A DNA stretch of 43,256 nt from Deltaproteobacteria bacterium (GTDB taxonomy: Bacteria; Desulfobacterota; Desulfuromonadia; Desulfuromonadales; BM103). Each line of letters starts with the position of its first letter. The first letter of the stretch is position 1. A model generated the notes under the pieces. It had not been told where the DNA came from, made no database searches, and worked only from the letters and a program-made list of their open reading frames with translations. Both the position numbers and the translations under genes were made by a program. This document shows, one piece after another, positions 24,459 to 33,115 of this stretch. Location: the NCBI GenBank assembly GCA_024636215.1, contig JAGXHL010000003.1:1-43256 (forward strand), given 5' to 3'.

Positions 24459-25786
24459 ATCACGTCCGCTTGACTCAGAAGGACGTCGCCCTGTTTTTCT
24501 TTCCTCTGCTTCTCAACGTTCAGCTGATGAGCGTCTCGCATTCGATCATTAATGCCGGCCTTGCCCGCCTGGAAAATGCCGTGGTGATTCTGGCCGGATT
24601 CTCCGTGGCCCTGGTCCTGCACCTGTTTGTCGCGTCACCGTCTTACCAGAACCACACGATTACCATCGCCATGGTGCGCGGCCGCAAATCCCTGATTGCC
24701 ATGATCCTGTTCGTCCTGTTGATCGCCATCTGGGTTTCTATTCTGCTCGCCCTGCTCGCCTTCACTCCGGTCGGCATCTTTGTTCTAGAGCGCATGCTCG
24801 GGGTTTCTCCGGAGGTTGCAAAAGGAGCTCGTGAGGCCTTGGCGCTGCTGGTCTTTCTGCCTTTCATGACCGGATTGCGCGGACTTTTTCAGGGACTGGT
24901 CATACGTGCCCGGCGCACCGGCCTGGTCTCTTTTGCCACGGCAGTGCGCATCGTCATGCTGTTTGCCTATCTGTGGCTCGGCCAGTTGTGGTTTACAGGC
25001 ACCCGGGTTGCCGCATTCGCCTTGATCGGCTGCGTCGGCACCGAGACCCTGGTTATGGCTTTTTTTGCCTGGCGTCTCAAGCTGCCGGCAGAGCAGGACA
25101 CAGACAGCAGCTTTGCCGAAATTCTGCGCTACGGCTTACCTCTGGCCTACTCCTCCGGCATGCAGCAGACAATTCCGCTGTTGATCAACGCCATCATCAG
25201 TCGCCTTCCCGACGGCACTCTGGCTCTGGCAGCCTTCGGCGTGGTTCGCGGTTTCCTGTTCCTGCTGGCCGGACCGATGCGCAACCTGCAGCAGGCTTAC
25301 CTGACCCTGGTCTGTCAATCAGAAGACAATGCAGTTCTGGTGCGCTTTCTCATCAGAACCAGTTTCGGTATGGCCCTGGTCATGCTGTTGTTTGCCTGGC
25401 CGTTGAACGGGCCGGTTTTCGGGACAGTCATGGGCCTTGATGCAGAGATGCGCCATTACATCGTCTGGCCACTGACGGCATGCGCCCTGTTCCCTTTCCT
25501 GTACGGTGCCGCTAACCTGTTGCGCGGCTGGTTTTCCGGAGCGCATCTGACCGCCCGGCTCGGCCGCTCCACCGGCTACAAGGCATTGCTTATGGTCGTA
25601 CTCTGGCCATTGATTGTCACCTTCCCGCTCCCCCTTCCCGGCATAGCCGTTGCTGTTTTTCTCCTGCTTGCCGCAGAGCTCTGCGAGACGGCATACCTTT
25701 ATCGGCAACGGTTACGATTGTTGACGAGCCATGGGCTTGTGCCGATCGGGGCAAACAACGTAAAGTATAAAGATGGAGAAACCTGA
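24455..25786 (+). CDS. Multispan inner-membrane protein, flippase/exporter-like
   Basis: The 443-residue protein has about 12 hydrophobic segments in two similar halves and no signal peptide. The overall look (PLLLNVQLMSVSHSIINAGLA at the start, GLPLAYSSGMQQTIPLLINA at mid-protein) suggests the MOP superfamily of MATE/polysaccharide exporters, but I see no decisive motif, so the substrate is unknown. The TTG start overlaps the gph stop (TTGA), indicating translational coupling. The C-terminus overlaps the next small gene by 14 bases. Confidence 0.75.
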   Translation: MNHVRLTQKDVALFFFPLLLNVQLMSVSHSIINAGLARLENAVVILAGFSVALVLHLFVASPSYQNHTITIAMVRGRKSLIAMILFVLLIAIWVSILLALLAFTPVGIFVLERMLGVSPEVAKGAREALALLVFLPFMTGLRGLFQGLVIRARRTGLVSFATAVRIVMLFAYLWLGQLWFTGTRVAAFALIGCVGTETLVMAFFAWRLKLPAEQDTDSSFAEILRYGLPLAYSSGMQQTIPLLINAIISRLPDGTLALAAFGVVRGFLFLLAGPMRNLQQAYLTLVCQSEDNAVLVRFLIRTSFGMALVMLLFAWPLNGPVFGTVMGLDAEMRHYIVWPLTACALFPFLYGAANLLRGWFSGAHLTARLGRSTGYKALLMVVLWPLIVTFPLPLPGIAVAVFLLLAAELCETAYLYRQRLRLLTSHGLVPIGANNVKYKDGET

Positions 25787-26003
25787 CAAAAAACATCCCT
25801 GCCCAGACTGCCGCCATTGCCAGTGGTGTTCGGATGACCGCTGTCGGCTCTGCCTGGCCAGCGATAAGGGATGCCGCAAGAAGCTCACCATGGCCGAGCA
25901 GATCGCCCTTTTCGAGCGGATCAACCGGATTGAACCGGAGCTTGATCCCTGTTGCCCTGACGCAACATCGTCTGCAGCTGTTTTTCCTTGGAAAAAGAGA
26001 TAA
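25773..26003 (+). CDS. Small cysteine-rich protein
   Basis: A 76-residue protein with nine cysteines: CPDCRHCQWC then CRLC and a later CC. The spacing C-x2-C-x2-C-x2-C-x4-C-x2-C resembles metal- or Fe-S-binding knuckles, but no named family is recognised. It overlaps the end of the transporter frame by 14 bases in another frame and lies 62 bases before the ATPase gene. It could be a zinc-binding accessory; this is inference only. Confidence 0.6.
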   Translation: MEKPDKKHPCPDCRHCQWCSDDRCRLCLASDKGCRKKLTMAEQIALFERINRIEPELDPCCPDATSSAAVFPWKKR

Positions 26004-26015
26004 AAGCTTTAGAAT
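25988..26015 (+). promoter_or_regulatory. Candidate promoter for the orphan ATPase gene
   Basis: TTGGAA (25988-25993) and TAGAAT (26010-26015) are 16 bases apart. Predicted start near 26022 would give a leader of about 45 bases with a GGGGGG ribosome site. Confidence 0.35.
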
Positions 26016-26065
26016 AGACTTGTTTTGTTCCATTTTACGTTGACAGCTTTCAGGGGGGATTTTCT

Positions 26066-28333
26066 GTGCCATCCGACCTTATCATCAAGCTGCTGAACGG
26101 CAGCGAACGTTACGGCAGCCTGAATCAGGAGTTCGATCCAACCTCAGGTCGTATCGATTTCTTCTGCTCTGCCGAGCAACGTAGCGAGATTCTCGCTCTC
26201 AACCAAATCTGCTTCATCAAATTCCTTGGCAAACCTGACTTGGCCGATTCATTCAGCGAAGACGAATTTTTCGAAGATGTCACCACTCTCACTGGCGACC
26301 GGTTCCACCTGCGACTGAAGAAGAGCGGCAAGCGTGTACCGGAAGGTTTCTTCGGTTACCCGGTTGAAATCGACAGCGACTTCAAGTCGATTTTCTTCAG
26401 CTCCGAAGGTTTAAAAAAACGCGCTCATGATCAACCCCTTGGAGCGGTCTTGAGCAGTCAGGGCCTGTTGGAAAAATCCGCTCTCGATGAGGCCTTGGCT
26501 GAACAGCAGAAGTTAAGGAGTCGACGGGTCGGTGAAATCCTTGCTGAACAGACAGAAGTGCCGCAAATCGTTGTCGAGCAGGCAATCAACAATGCGACCC
26601 GGTACGGGAGTAAAAAAAATCACGCCCGGGTTGGTGACATCCTTATCGAGGCCGGACTGGTGACAACTCAGCAGGTCGAGAAAGCCTTGCAAGCACAGGC
26701 CTCCGGCAAGCGCAAACGGATCGGCCTGATTCTTATCGATCAAGGCCTGATTACGGAGGACCAGCTGCTTTCAGCACTGGCTCACAAGTTCGGTCTGCAG
26801 GTCGTCGATCTGGATGAAACCAGGATCAGTCCCGAAGCACTCAGGCAGGTTCCCCGTGACATGATCCAACGTATGCAGATTGTACCTATTGCCCTGCAAG
26901 GCACTTGCCTGACCGTTGCGACATCCACGCCGACGGATTCAACTATCAGTGAAAATCTGCGTTTTGCTACCAATTGCCAGATTAAACTGGTCTGTGCCCG
27001 CGCTGCACAAATCGGTGAAAAGATTGCTTTGCTCTACGACATGAACGACGACAGCGTTGAAGATCTCATCGATGAGCTGGAAGATCTTGACGTTGTGATC
27101 GATGATGAGCCAGAGCTCGACAAGATCAACGAATCGGATTCCAAGGTCATCAACCTGGTCAACAAGGTTCTCCTTGATGCCAACAACAAGGGGATCTCCG
27201 ATATACACTTTGAACCCGGGATGGGGTCTCTGCCTCTCAAGATCCGCTATCGCAAGGATGGTATCTGTTATAACGTGCACCAGGTCGCGGCAACCTACAA
27301 AGCTGCGGTTATTTCCCGCCTCAAGATTATTTCCAAACTCGACATCGCCGAGCATCGCCGGCCGCAATCCGGCAAGATTCTACTTAAGCAGGCCGGTGAA
27401 CGCATTGAATACCGTGTCGAGATCACACCAACAGTCGGTGGCCAGGAAGATGCCGTACTGCGGGTGTTGGCTTCAACGCGCATCATCCCTCTGGTCGAGT
27501 TGGGCTTTTCCGTCAAAAACCTGCAACGTTTCAAGGCACTGCTGTACAAACCCTACGGTATCATTCTCTGTGTCGGGCCGACCGGCTCCGGCAAAACCAC
27601 CAGCCTGCATTCTGCTTTAGCCGAAATCAACACCCCGGACACCAAAATCTGGACAGCAGAGGATCCCGTGGAGATTACTCAGGAGGGGCTGCGTCAGGTC
27701 CAGGTTCACCCTAAAATTGGTTTTGACTTTGCAGACGCCTTGCGCTCTTTCTTGCGTGCCGACCCAGACGTGATCATGATCGGCGAAATGCGCGACCCTG
27801 TAACAGCCAAAACCGCCATTGGCGCGTCGTTGACTGGTCACCGGGTATTCAGCACCCTGCACACTAACAACGCTCCGGAAACCGTGGTCCGCTTGATTGA
27901 AATGGGTATGGATCCATTCAACTTCGCTGATGCCATGCTCGGCATACTGGCCCAACGACTGGCACGCCGCCTGTGCAACCAGTGCAAAGAACCCTATCAT
28001 CCGACTCGCGCCGAGTACGACGACCTGGTCGCGGCTTACGGCATCGAACAATTCGAGGAAGATGGCCTGCCGGAATTCTCCAGAGATCTAACCTTGATGA
28101 AGGCCTCCAGCTGCGAAATGTGCAATGGGCAGGGTTACACTGACCGGATTGCCATACATGAACTGCTGATCAACTCCGCGGAGATCAGGCAGGCGATCAA
28201 GCAAAGCGCGGGTGTTGAGCAGGTCACAATGATCGCGATGAAACAGGGGATGCGCAACCTGCGCATGGATGGTATCCAGAAAATCTTCCTCGGCCTGACA
28301 GACCTGCAGCAAATCAACAGGATCTCTGCATAA
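26066..28333 (+). CDS. Orphan GspE/PilB-type secretion ATPase with extra N-terminal domain
   Basis: The 755-residue protein has a DUF6982-like N-terminal beta domain (about 1-120), tandem MshEN-like repeats (RVGDILIEAGLVTTQQVEKA and RIGLILIDQGLITEDQLLSA, with two weaker copies before), then a PulE-type ATPase (about 330-700). Walker A is GPTGSGKTTS, Walker B DVIMIGEMRD and the His box FSTLHTNNA. The zinc site is CNQC ... CEMC. MshEN tandem motifs are known to bind cyclic di-GMP. GTG start with GGGGGGA upstream. It stands apart from the gsp operon, so it may drive type IV pili or another secretion machine, not T2S itself; the partner genes are not here. Confidence 0.88.
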   Translation: MPSDLIIKLLNGSERYGSLNQEFDPTSGRIDFFCSAEQRSEILALNQICFIKFLGKPDLADSFSEDEFFEDVTTLTGDRFHLRLKKSGKRVPEGFFGYPVEIDSDFKSIFFSSEGLKKRAHDQPLGAVLSSQGLLEKSALDEALAEQQKLRSRRVGEILAEQTEVPQIVVEQAINNATRYGSKKNHARVGDILIEAGLVTTQQVEKALQAQASGKRKRIGLILIDQGLITEDQLLSALAHKFGLQVVDLDETRISPEALRQVPRDMIQRMQIVPIALQGTCLTVATSTPTDSTISENLRFATNCQIKLVCARAAQIGEKIALLYDMNDDSVEDLIDELEDLDVVIDDEPELDKINESDSKVINLVNKVLLDANNKGISDIHFEPGMGSLPLKIRYRKDGICYNVHQVAATYKAAVISRLKIISKLDIAEHRRPQSGKILLKQAGERIEYRVEITPTVGGQEDAVLRVLASTRIIPLVELGFSVKNLQRFKALLYKPYGIILCVGPTGSGKTTSLHSALAEINTPDTKIWTAEDPVEITQEGLRQVQVHPKIGFDFADALRSFLRADPDVIMIGEMRDPVTAKTAIGASLTGHRVFSTLHTNNAPETVVRLIEMGMDPFNFADAMLGILAQRLARRLCNQCKEPYHPTRAEYDDLVAAYGIEQFEEDGLPEFSRDLTLMKASSCEMCNGQGYTDRIAIHELLINSAEIRQAIKQSAGVEQVTMIAMKQGMRNLRMDGIQKIFLGLTDLQQINRISA

Positions 28334-28337
28334 CCCG

Positions 28338-28360
28338 GTTGCAGGTCCATAGCCGTAGCT
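28338..28360 (+). repeat. Fragment of repeat family B
   Basis: GTTGCAGGTCCATAGCCGTAGCT closely matches the central part of repeat B copy 1 (about 14100-14122). It lies just after the ATPase stop and lacks the terminal repeats, so it looks like a decayed copy. Confidence 0.55.
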
Positions 28361-28379
28361 CGACAGCCTCTTGGGGATT

Positions 28380-29240
28380 TTACAGGGGAGTGCTGACCGG
28401 CACCCTCGCTTCACAGGGGATCTTCACCTGGCAAAGACCGCAGGGGGTGGCACCGGTACCGTAGTGTTCACGCACGTAAGGAGCGGTGACGTTACGGATA
28501 TAGTCAAAACATTTCAGCTTGTCATGGCCATTTTCGGTGATGGCGTCGGCAGGACAGCGCTGCATGCAGACTCCGCAGGTTCCTTGCGCATACCAGAGAC
28601 ACCAGTCCTGGTGACCGGCATAAGGTCGCGGACTCGCTTCGAGGTTTATTTTAGCGACCACGGAACCGAAGCGCACGGCTTTGCCGACCTTGGTGATCAA
28701 GCCGTCGGAAAGGCCAAAGGTGCCGAGCCCGGCAACCCAGGCGGTATGGCGTTCCGACCAGTTGGAGGCAAGGCCGAAACGTTCGCTCTGCCGATAGTCG
28801 AAGTCGGGCAGCCGCTCCGGCGCCACAGCCGGATAGTCTGCCTGCGTCAGCTGCTCTGCCAGGTGCATGCGCAAAAGGCAATTGAATTCTTCGCCATGGG
28901 AGCGTGAGCGTGCCCAGCGCTCGGCCGGTACTTCTGTCACTGCGCGTTGATCGCGTCGGGTCGCTTCGGTCTGGGGAAGAATGTAGCTGATGACCGCCAG
29001 CTCGGAAGAATCGACCACCGCCTCGGGATAAGCGAGCTTAAACGCTTCAAGAGGTGTCCAGTAGAATGAGCCTATGTCTGCCCTTAACTGGTCGAACAAA
29101 GGATCGTCACCACGTGCATAGGCAACATCAGCGTTACCCCAGGCCGGTTCACCGGTATCGTTCTTCAGGCTGTTATCAGGAGAAGCACAAAAGTCTCGGA
29201 TGATCTTTTCTATCCCGTTTTTGGTCTGTTGCTGGGTCAT
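28380..29240 (-). CDS. Epoxyqueuosine reductase-like 4Fe-4S protein
   Basis: The 286-residue protein has two ferredoxin-type cysteine clusters near its C-terminus (CGVCMQRCPADAI and a downstream CGLCQVKIPC) and the middle motif HTAWVAGLGTFGLSDGLIT seen in QueG-related reductases. QueG proper is longer and uses cobalamin in making queuosine; this shorter relative may catalyse another reduction, so the function is open. AAGG lies upstream of the ATG. It is a separate unit after the gsp operon end and convergent with the orphan ATPase gene. Confidence 0.75.
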   Translation of the reverse strand: MTQQQTKNGIEKIIRDFCASPDNSLKNDTGEPAWGNADVAYARGDDPLFDQLRADIGSFYWTPLEAFKLAYPEAVVDSSELAVISYILPQTEATRRDQRAVTEVPAERWARSRSHGEEFNCLLRMHLAEQLTQADYPAVAPERLPDFDYRQSERFGLASNWSERHTAWVAGLGTFGLSDGLITKVGKAVRFGSVVAKINLEASPRPYAGHQDWCLWYAQGTCGVCMQRCPADAITENGHDKLKCFDYIRNVTAPYVREHYGTGATPCGLCQVKIPCEARVPVSTPL

Positions 29241-29308
29241 GGTTACAAGCCTTGCACAGGCCGCATAGCCGTTGGATCTGGCCAGGCAGCGTATTTCAGC
29301 AAAATGTT

Positions 29309-30298
29309 TCAGAACTTGTGAGACAGATTCAGGTGAAAGCTCACGTCTGGTGAAGCATTGACGGCAAGATCTTCGCCAACGCCGATATCCAGGGAAGTCT
29401 TGTCACCGAAGGCGAGAGTTCCTCCCAGGGTCAGGATCAACGAAGGGTTGCCGAGTTCGTCAAGCGCGCTATCGTAAAGCGCGCTGTGGCTGTCAAACTG
29501 CAGCTTGAGCCCGAGCCAGTCCAGGGGGCTCCAGCCGGCACCCAGCCAGGCGTTGGCAGCCCAGTCCTCCATCTGGTTCTCCAGGACCTCGCCATCACCC
29601 AGCCAGCTGCCACCGAAACCTGCCCAGATCGAAGCATTCCCATGTACCAGGTTAAAATCACGCTGCCCCGACAAACCGATGGAGATATCCCAGCCGCCGC
29701 TGCCGGTCAGATCGTCGGCATCTCCGGTCGGCGCCTTGATCGAGGTGAATAGACTCGCCGCCGACTGTTGGTTCGCCAGCAACTGCCAGGCGACCAGCAA
29801 GCGGACATCGCCCACGCCGCTGGCTGCATCGTGGAGCAGCAACTGGTCGCCGCCGGCATTGGCGTATGCGTAGGTAAGTTCATCATCAGGCAGGCGGCTG
29901 CGGTCACCGTTGGGCAGTCCGAAGAATTTGTGCCAGTCCTGAATAAAATTGTCGAAGGAGCCTTTGCTGTGGGCTACCCATGGCAGCTCAAGGCCGATCT
30001 GCAGGCGCTCGGCGATCCCGTAGCGCAGTCCAAAGGTTGTCACGTAGCTCTCGCCGTCGAACAGAATCGACTCGTTGGCAGAATCGCCCAGAGTGGCGTT
30101 GCTGACGATGTCAAGGCCCAGCCTCGCAGACAAGCGTCCCGTCGGGAGCAGAAGGGCCGGTTCGGCAACAGCCAGACCGTGGACCAGAGCAGCAGGCGAG
30201 AGATTACGAACCGGAAACGGAGTAAGTTCCGCTCCCCACGCGGGCAGTACTGCGCTTGCTGCAAAAAGCAGCAAAGCCGTCAAAATGCGCACACACAT
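29309..30298 (-). CDS. DUF3187 outer-membrane beta-barrel protein
   Basis: The 329-residue protein has a Sec signal (MCVRILTALLLFAASAVLPA then WGA), alternating hydrophobic strands and a C-terminal Phe (HLNLSHKF), as in barrels inserted by Bam. It matches DUF3187. GGAGGT four bases before the ATG lies at the end of gspN, and only one base separates the two genes, so it is the last gene of the gsp operon. Its role in secretion, if any, is unknown. Confidence 0.82.
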   Translation of the reverse strand: MCVRILTALLLFAASAVLPAWGAELTPFPVRNLSPAALVHGLAVAEPALLLPTGRLSARLGLDIVSNATLGDSANESILFDGESYVTTFGLRYGIAERLQIGLELPWVAHSKGSFDNFIQDWHKFFGLPNGDRSRLPDDELTYAYANAGGDQLLLHDAASGVGDVRLLVAWQLLANQQSAASLFTSIKAPTGDADDLTGSGGWDISIGLSGQRDFNLVHGNASIWAGFGGSWLGDGEVLENQMEDWAANAWLGAGWSPLDWLGLKLQFDSHSALYDSALDELGNPSLILTLGGTLAFGDKTSLDIGVGEDLAVNASPDVSFHLNLSHKF

Positions 30299-30299
30299 C

Positions 30300-31193
30300 T
30301 TAACCTCCAGGCTTCAGAATCGGTTTGGCCAAAGAGCCTGTGAGCTGCAAGGAAAAACGCCCGTCCGCATCCGGTTCGCCGGCAAGCTGCAGCAGCACGG
30401 CGATATCCGAATCGGCATTCGAAGTGGGCCGCACTTGCAGCGCTAGCTTGATGCGGCTGGTCGCTGCGGTGCGGCCGATCTGCAATGTGCCGTCACCGTT
30501 GACCTCAAGGTCGCCCCCTTTGGCGGTCAGGGTATTGATGCGCAGGGCTCGTCCCTGGCCATCTACTTCCAGAGCGATTTCACCGAGAGACAATCCCTTA
30601 CTGTCTGCTTTTAAAACCTCCAGGCCAAGAATGCTGACATCGTCCAGTCGCAGCGACAGACCGGTTTGGGTTTGGGGAGAGAGCCCGATCGAAGAATCGA
30701 AGGTCGCCTCGTTGAGAGTCCCGACGATATTGAACGGAATCGGCTTTTGCACCGGCACATCGAAGTTCAGGCCCATCGCTCTTGCGTTGACGGCACCACC
30801 TTTCTGCAAGCCTGTCGTTATGGTGCCGTTCATGACACGGCCATGCAGTTGCACGCCCGGATCGCCGGACAGCAGCGTTGACCATTGCGGCGCGATACTC
30901 AACTGCTCGATATCCAGCAGTCGAGGCAGACCGGTTACACCTAACTTGATTCTGTTAGCGTCAAGGGTCAGCAGCGGATAAAGCGCTAACTGCTCGATCT
31001 GCACATCCACCCCGGTCCTCGTCTCAATTTCCTGAACGATACGCTGTCTCAGCGCTTCTGCCGGGAAGAACAGGTAGAAACCGGCCAGCGTACCCAGCAG
31101 GAACAGACCGATTCCTGCCAACAGGAAGAGGCTTGGCTGCTGCAAAGCGCTCGTGGGTGTTTTCTTCATGCGCGACCAGACAGGGAATCTCAT
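30300..31193 (-). CDS. gspN: Type II secretion protein GspN
   Basis: The 297-residue protein has one N-terminal transmembrane helix (about 22-42, SLFLLAGIGLFLLGTLAGFYLFF) and a periplasmic AsmA-like beta region. Many T2S systems lack GspN; delta-proteobacterial ones often have it. GGAGGG is near the ATG, and the start overlaps the gspM stop as ATGA. An alternative Met at codon 9 is possible. Its precise role is not established. Confidence 0.82.
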   Translation of the reverse strand: MRFPVWSRMKKTPTSALQQPSLFLLAGIGLFLLGTLAGFYLFFPAEALRQRIVQEIETRTGVDVQIEQLALYPLLTLDANRIKLGVTGLPRLLDIEQLSIAPQWSTLLSGDPGVQLHGRVMNGTITTGLQKGGAVNARAMGLNFDVPVQKPIPFNIVGTLNEATFDSSIGLSPQTQTGLSLRLDDVSILGLEVLKADSKGLSLGEIALEVDGQGRALRINTLTAKGGDLEVNGDGTLQIGRTAATSRIKLALQVRPTSNADSDIAVLLQLAGEPDADGRFSLQLTGSLAKPILKPGG

Positions 31194-31717
31194 ATTGCCC
31201 TCCGCAGCGCCGTAACCGTCATGGTTGCATCGAGCAGGGATCGGTCATCGAAGCGCTGCTTGAGGAAGAGGCCTTTGACCTGCATGGGTGTGGTCGCCCC
31301 TTCAACGCCCAGAAGCAATTCGAGGAGCTGCTTGAGAGTCAGCTTTTCAAGTTTGATCTCGACCGAATCAATGACGAATTCGCCGCGGGTTTCGGGGGAT
31401 TGAGGACGCATGGACAGCAGGTTTTCCCGGCCGGCTGTTTGTTCGACCAGGCTCTCGATAAAGCTGAGCGCAGAAAAATCCTGACGCTTTTCCAGCTGCC
31501 TGGTCACCTGGTTCATCTGATTCTGTATCTCCAGGTAGCGGCCTTGCAGCACATTGACTTCCTGCAGCTGCTCGCTGCGCTGTGCGATCTGGCTATCAAG
31601 CCGGGCCATTGCACCGAGATATGGCGCTACGATTGCGAAGTAGAGCAGAGCCAGGATGAGAGCGAGCCCTCCGACGAGCACAAAAATTCGTTCTCGCTGC
31701 TGTAATTGACTTATCAT
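31190..31717 (-). CDS. gspM: Type II secretion protein GspM
   Basis: The 175-residue inner-membrane protein has a short cytoplasmic N-terminus, one transmembrane helix (about 13-33), a coiled-coil segment (about 36-75) and a ferredoxin-like periplasmic domain. It partners GspL in the inner-membrane platform. Start and stop overlap gspL and gspN as ATGA on both sides. Confidence 0.85.
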   Translation of the reverse strand: MISQLQQRERIFVLVGGLALILALLYFAIVAPYLGAMARLDSQIAQRSEQLQEVNVLQGRYLEIQNQMNQVTRQLEKRQDFSALSFIESLVEQTAGRENLLSMRPQSPETRGEFVIDSVEIKLEKLTLKQLLELLLGVEGATTPMQVKGLFLKQRFDDRSLLDATMTVTALRRAI

Positions 31718-33111
31718 TGCTTGGCTCCCTGATTGGCAAGTGACAGCGACAGGCGAAAATCGATCCGGCTGCCATCCAGACTCATCTTGGCATCGGTAAC
31801 CTGAACTTTTTGAAACATAGGTAATTCACCGAGTACCCTGGTCATCTGGTTGACTGCTTCGAAGGATGCCGTACGCCCGGTCAGTTTAAGCTCTTCGGCG
31901 CTCAAGGCAAGCTCCTGGATTTCGACCGTGGTGATCTGCTCGGGCAGGCGGGAAATCTCTTTGAGGACGGCAAGCGCTGATAGCTGACCGCCGGTGATCA
32001 GATTGCCTTTCTCCTGCAGATCACGGATCGCGCTCTTGAGTTGCAGCGGAACGTCAACAATGGTCGTCGCCTCGGGGAACAATGACCGATAAATATTAAC
32101 CATTTCCACTTGCAAGCGCTCAGCACGCCTGGCCTCGTCGACATACCTGAGAGTCATTGAGCCAAACATGATGAGCATTGCCATGCCGAGCAGCGCTGCC
32201 AGAAACACCAGCTTGCGCTTCAGATTGGCCCATTCCCCCTTGAGCGCATACTGTCCCCGACGAAAGTTGAAAGACCGCTCGTACTTGACAACCCGTGCAC
32301 GCAACGCCAGTGCCACGGCCGGCAGAAACGCGCCATCGATTACCTGTCCGCCGAGTTCCAGAGCAAGCACCTCTATCCTCAGTCCGGAGGCCTGCAGGGC
32401 TTCTGCCAGATCGGCGGTGCTCCCTTCACCCATCATACTGATGGGCAGGTTCTCACCTCCGGCCGCATGCATGAGCACTCTGATTTCTCTGAGCAGTTGC
32501 TGAAACCGGGCAGCATGGGCCGGCCCTGCATTTGCCGGAAGAACACGGTAATCTGCCAATCCTCCGCTTTGTACCAGAGAAACAGTGGTCTCCTGGTTGG
32601 TTGCACAGATCAGCAGACCATCACCAACCTGTTCACCAAAGCCCGCCACATAGCAGAACGGCGCCAGATCGACCAGATGCAGCGGCACATCAGCCTTCTC
32701 GAAAGGATCCAGCAGTGACTGCAGCGTCTCCTTGGGAACCGCGGCTGCCGCTACTGTTGCACCCTTACCGGTCACCCGCGCCGACTGAATCGCCGTGGCA
32801 CAATTATCGATCGCGACCGGCAGCTGGGTTGAGAGTGAGAAAGGAATTGCCGCTGCGATTTTCTTGTCATCCTGAAAGGGGAATTCCAGTTGCCGGACAT
32901 AAGCCGTGCGGGCAGGCAGACAGGTAGCAAGCTGATCGCCGATTTTGAATTCGCCGGCTAAAAGTTCCTGCAGATGTGCAGTCAGTTCACCAGTATCCGC
33001 ATAATCCCTTGCCGACAGCGAACTGACCGAGATCTGCCCTTTTTCCTGATTAAGGATGGCAACGCGCAGAAGACTGTTACCGATATCGATACCGATTAAT
33101 CGCTTGCTCAT
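31714..33111 (-). CDS. gspL: Type II secretion protein GspL (PilM-like ATPase-fold plus periplasmic domain)
   Basis: The 465-residue protein begins with an actin-like fold (GIDIGNSLLRVAIL) as in PilM/GspL, has one transmembrane helix near residue 310 (VFLAALLGMAMLIMFGSMTL), and ends in a periplasmic ferredoxin-like domain. GspL links the GspE ATPase to the membrane platform. It starts four bases after the gspK stop, and AGGTG is a plausible ribosome site. Confidence 0.88.
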   Translation of the reverse strand: MSKRLIGIDIGNSLLRVAILNQEKGQISVSSLSARDYADTGELTAHLQELLAGEFKIGDQLATCLPARTAYVRQLEFPFQDDKKIAAAIPFSLSTQLPVAIDNCATAIQSARVTGKGATVAAAAVPKETLQSLLDPFEKADVPLHLVDLAPFCYVAGFGEQVGDGLLICATNQETTVSLVQSGGLADYRVLPANAGPAHAARFQQLLREIRVLMHAAGGENLPISMMGEGSTADLAEALQASGLRIEVLALELGGQVIDGAFLPAVALALRARVVKYERSFNFRRGQYALKGEWANLKRKLVFLAALLGMAMLIMFGSMTLRYVDEARRAERLQVEMVNIYRSLFPEATTIVDVPLQLKSAIRDLQEKGNLITGGQLSALAVLKEISRLPEQITTVEIQELALSAEELKLTGRTASFEAVNQMTRVLGELPMFQKVQVTDAKMSLDGSRIDFRLSLSLANQGAKQ

Positions 33112-33115
33112 GACA

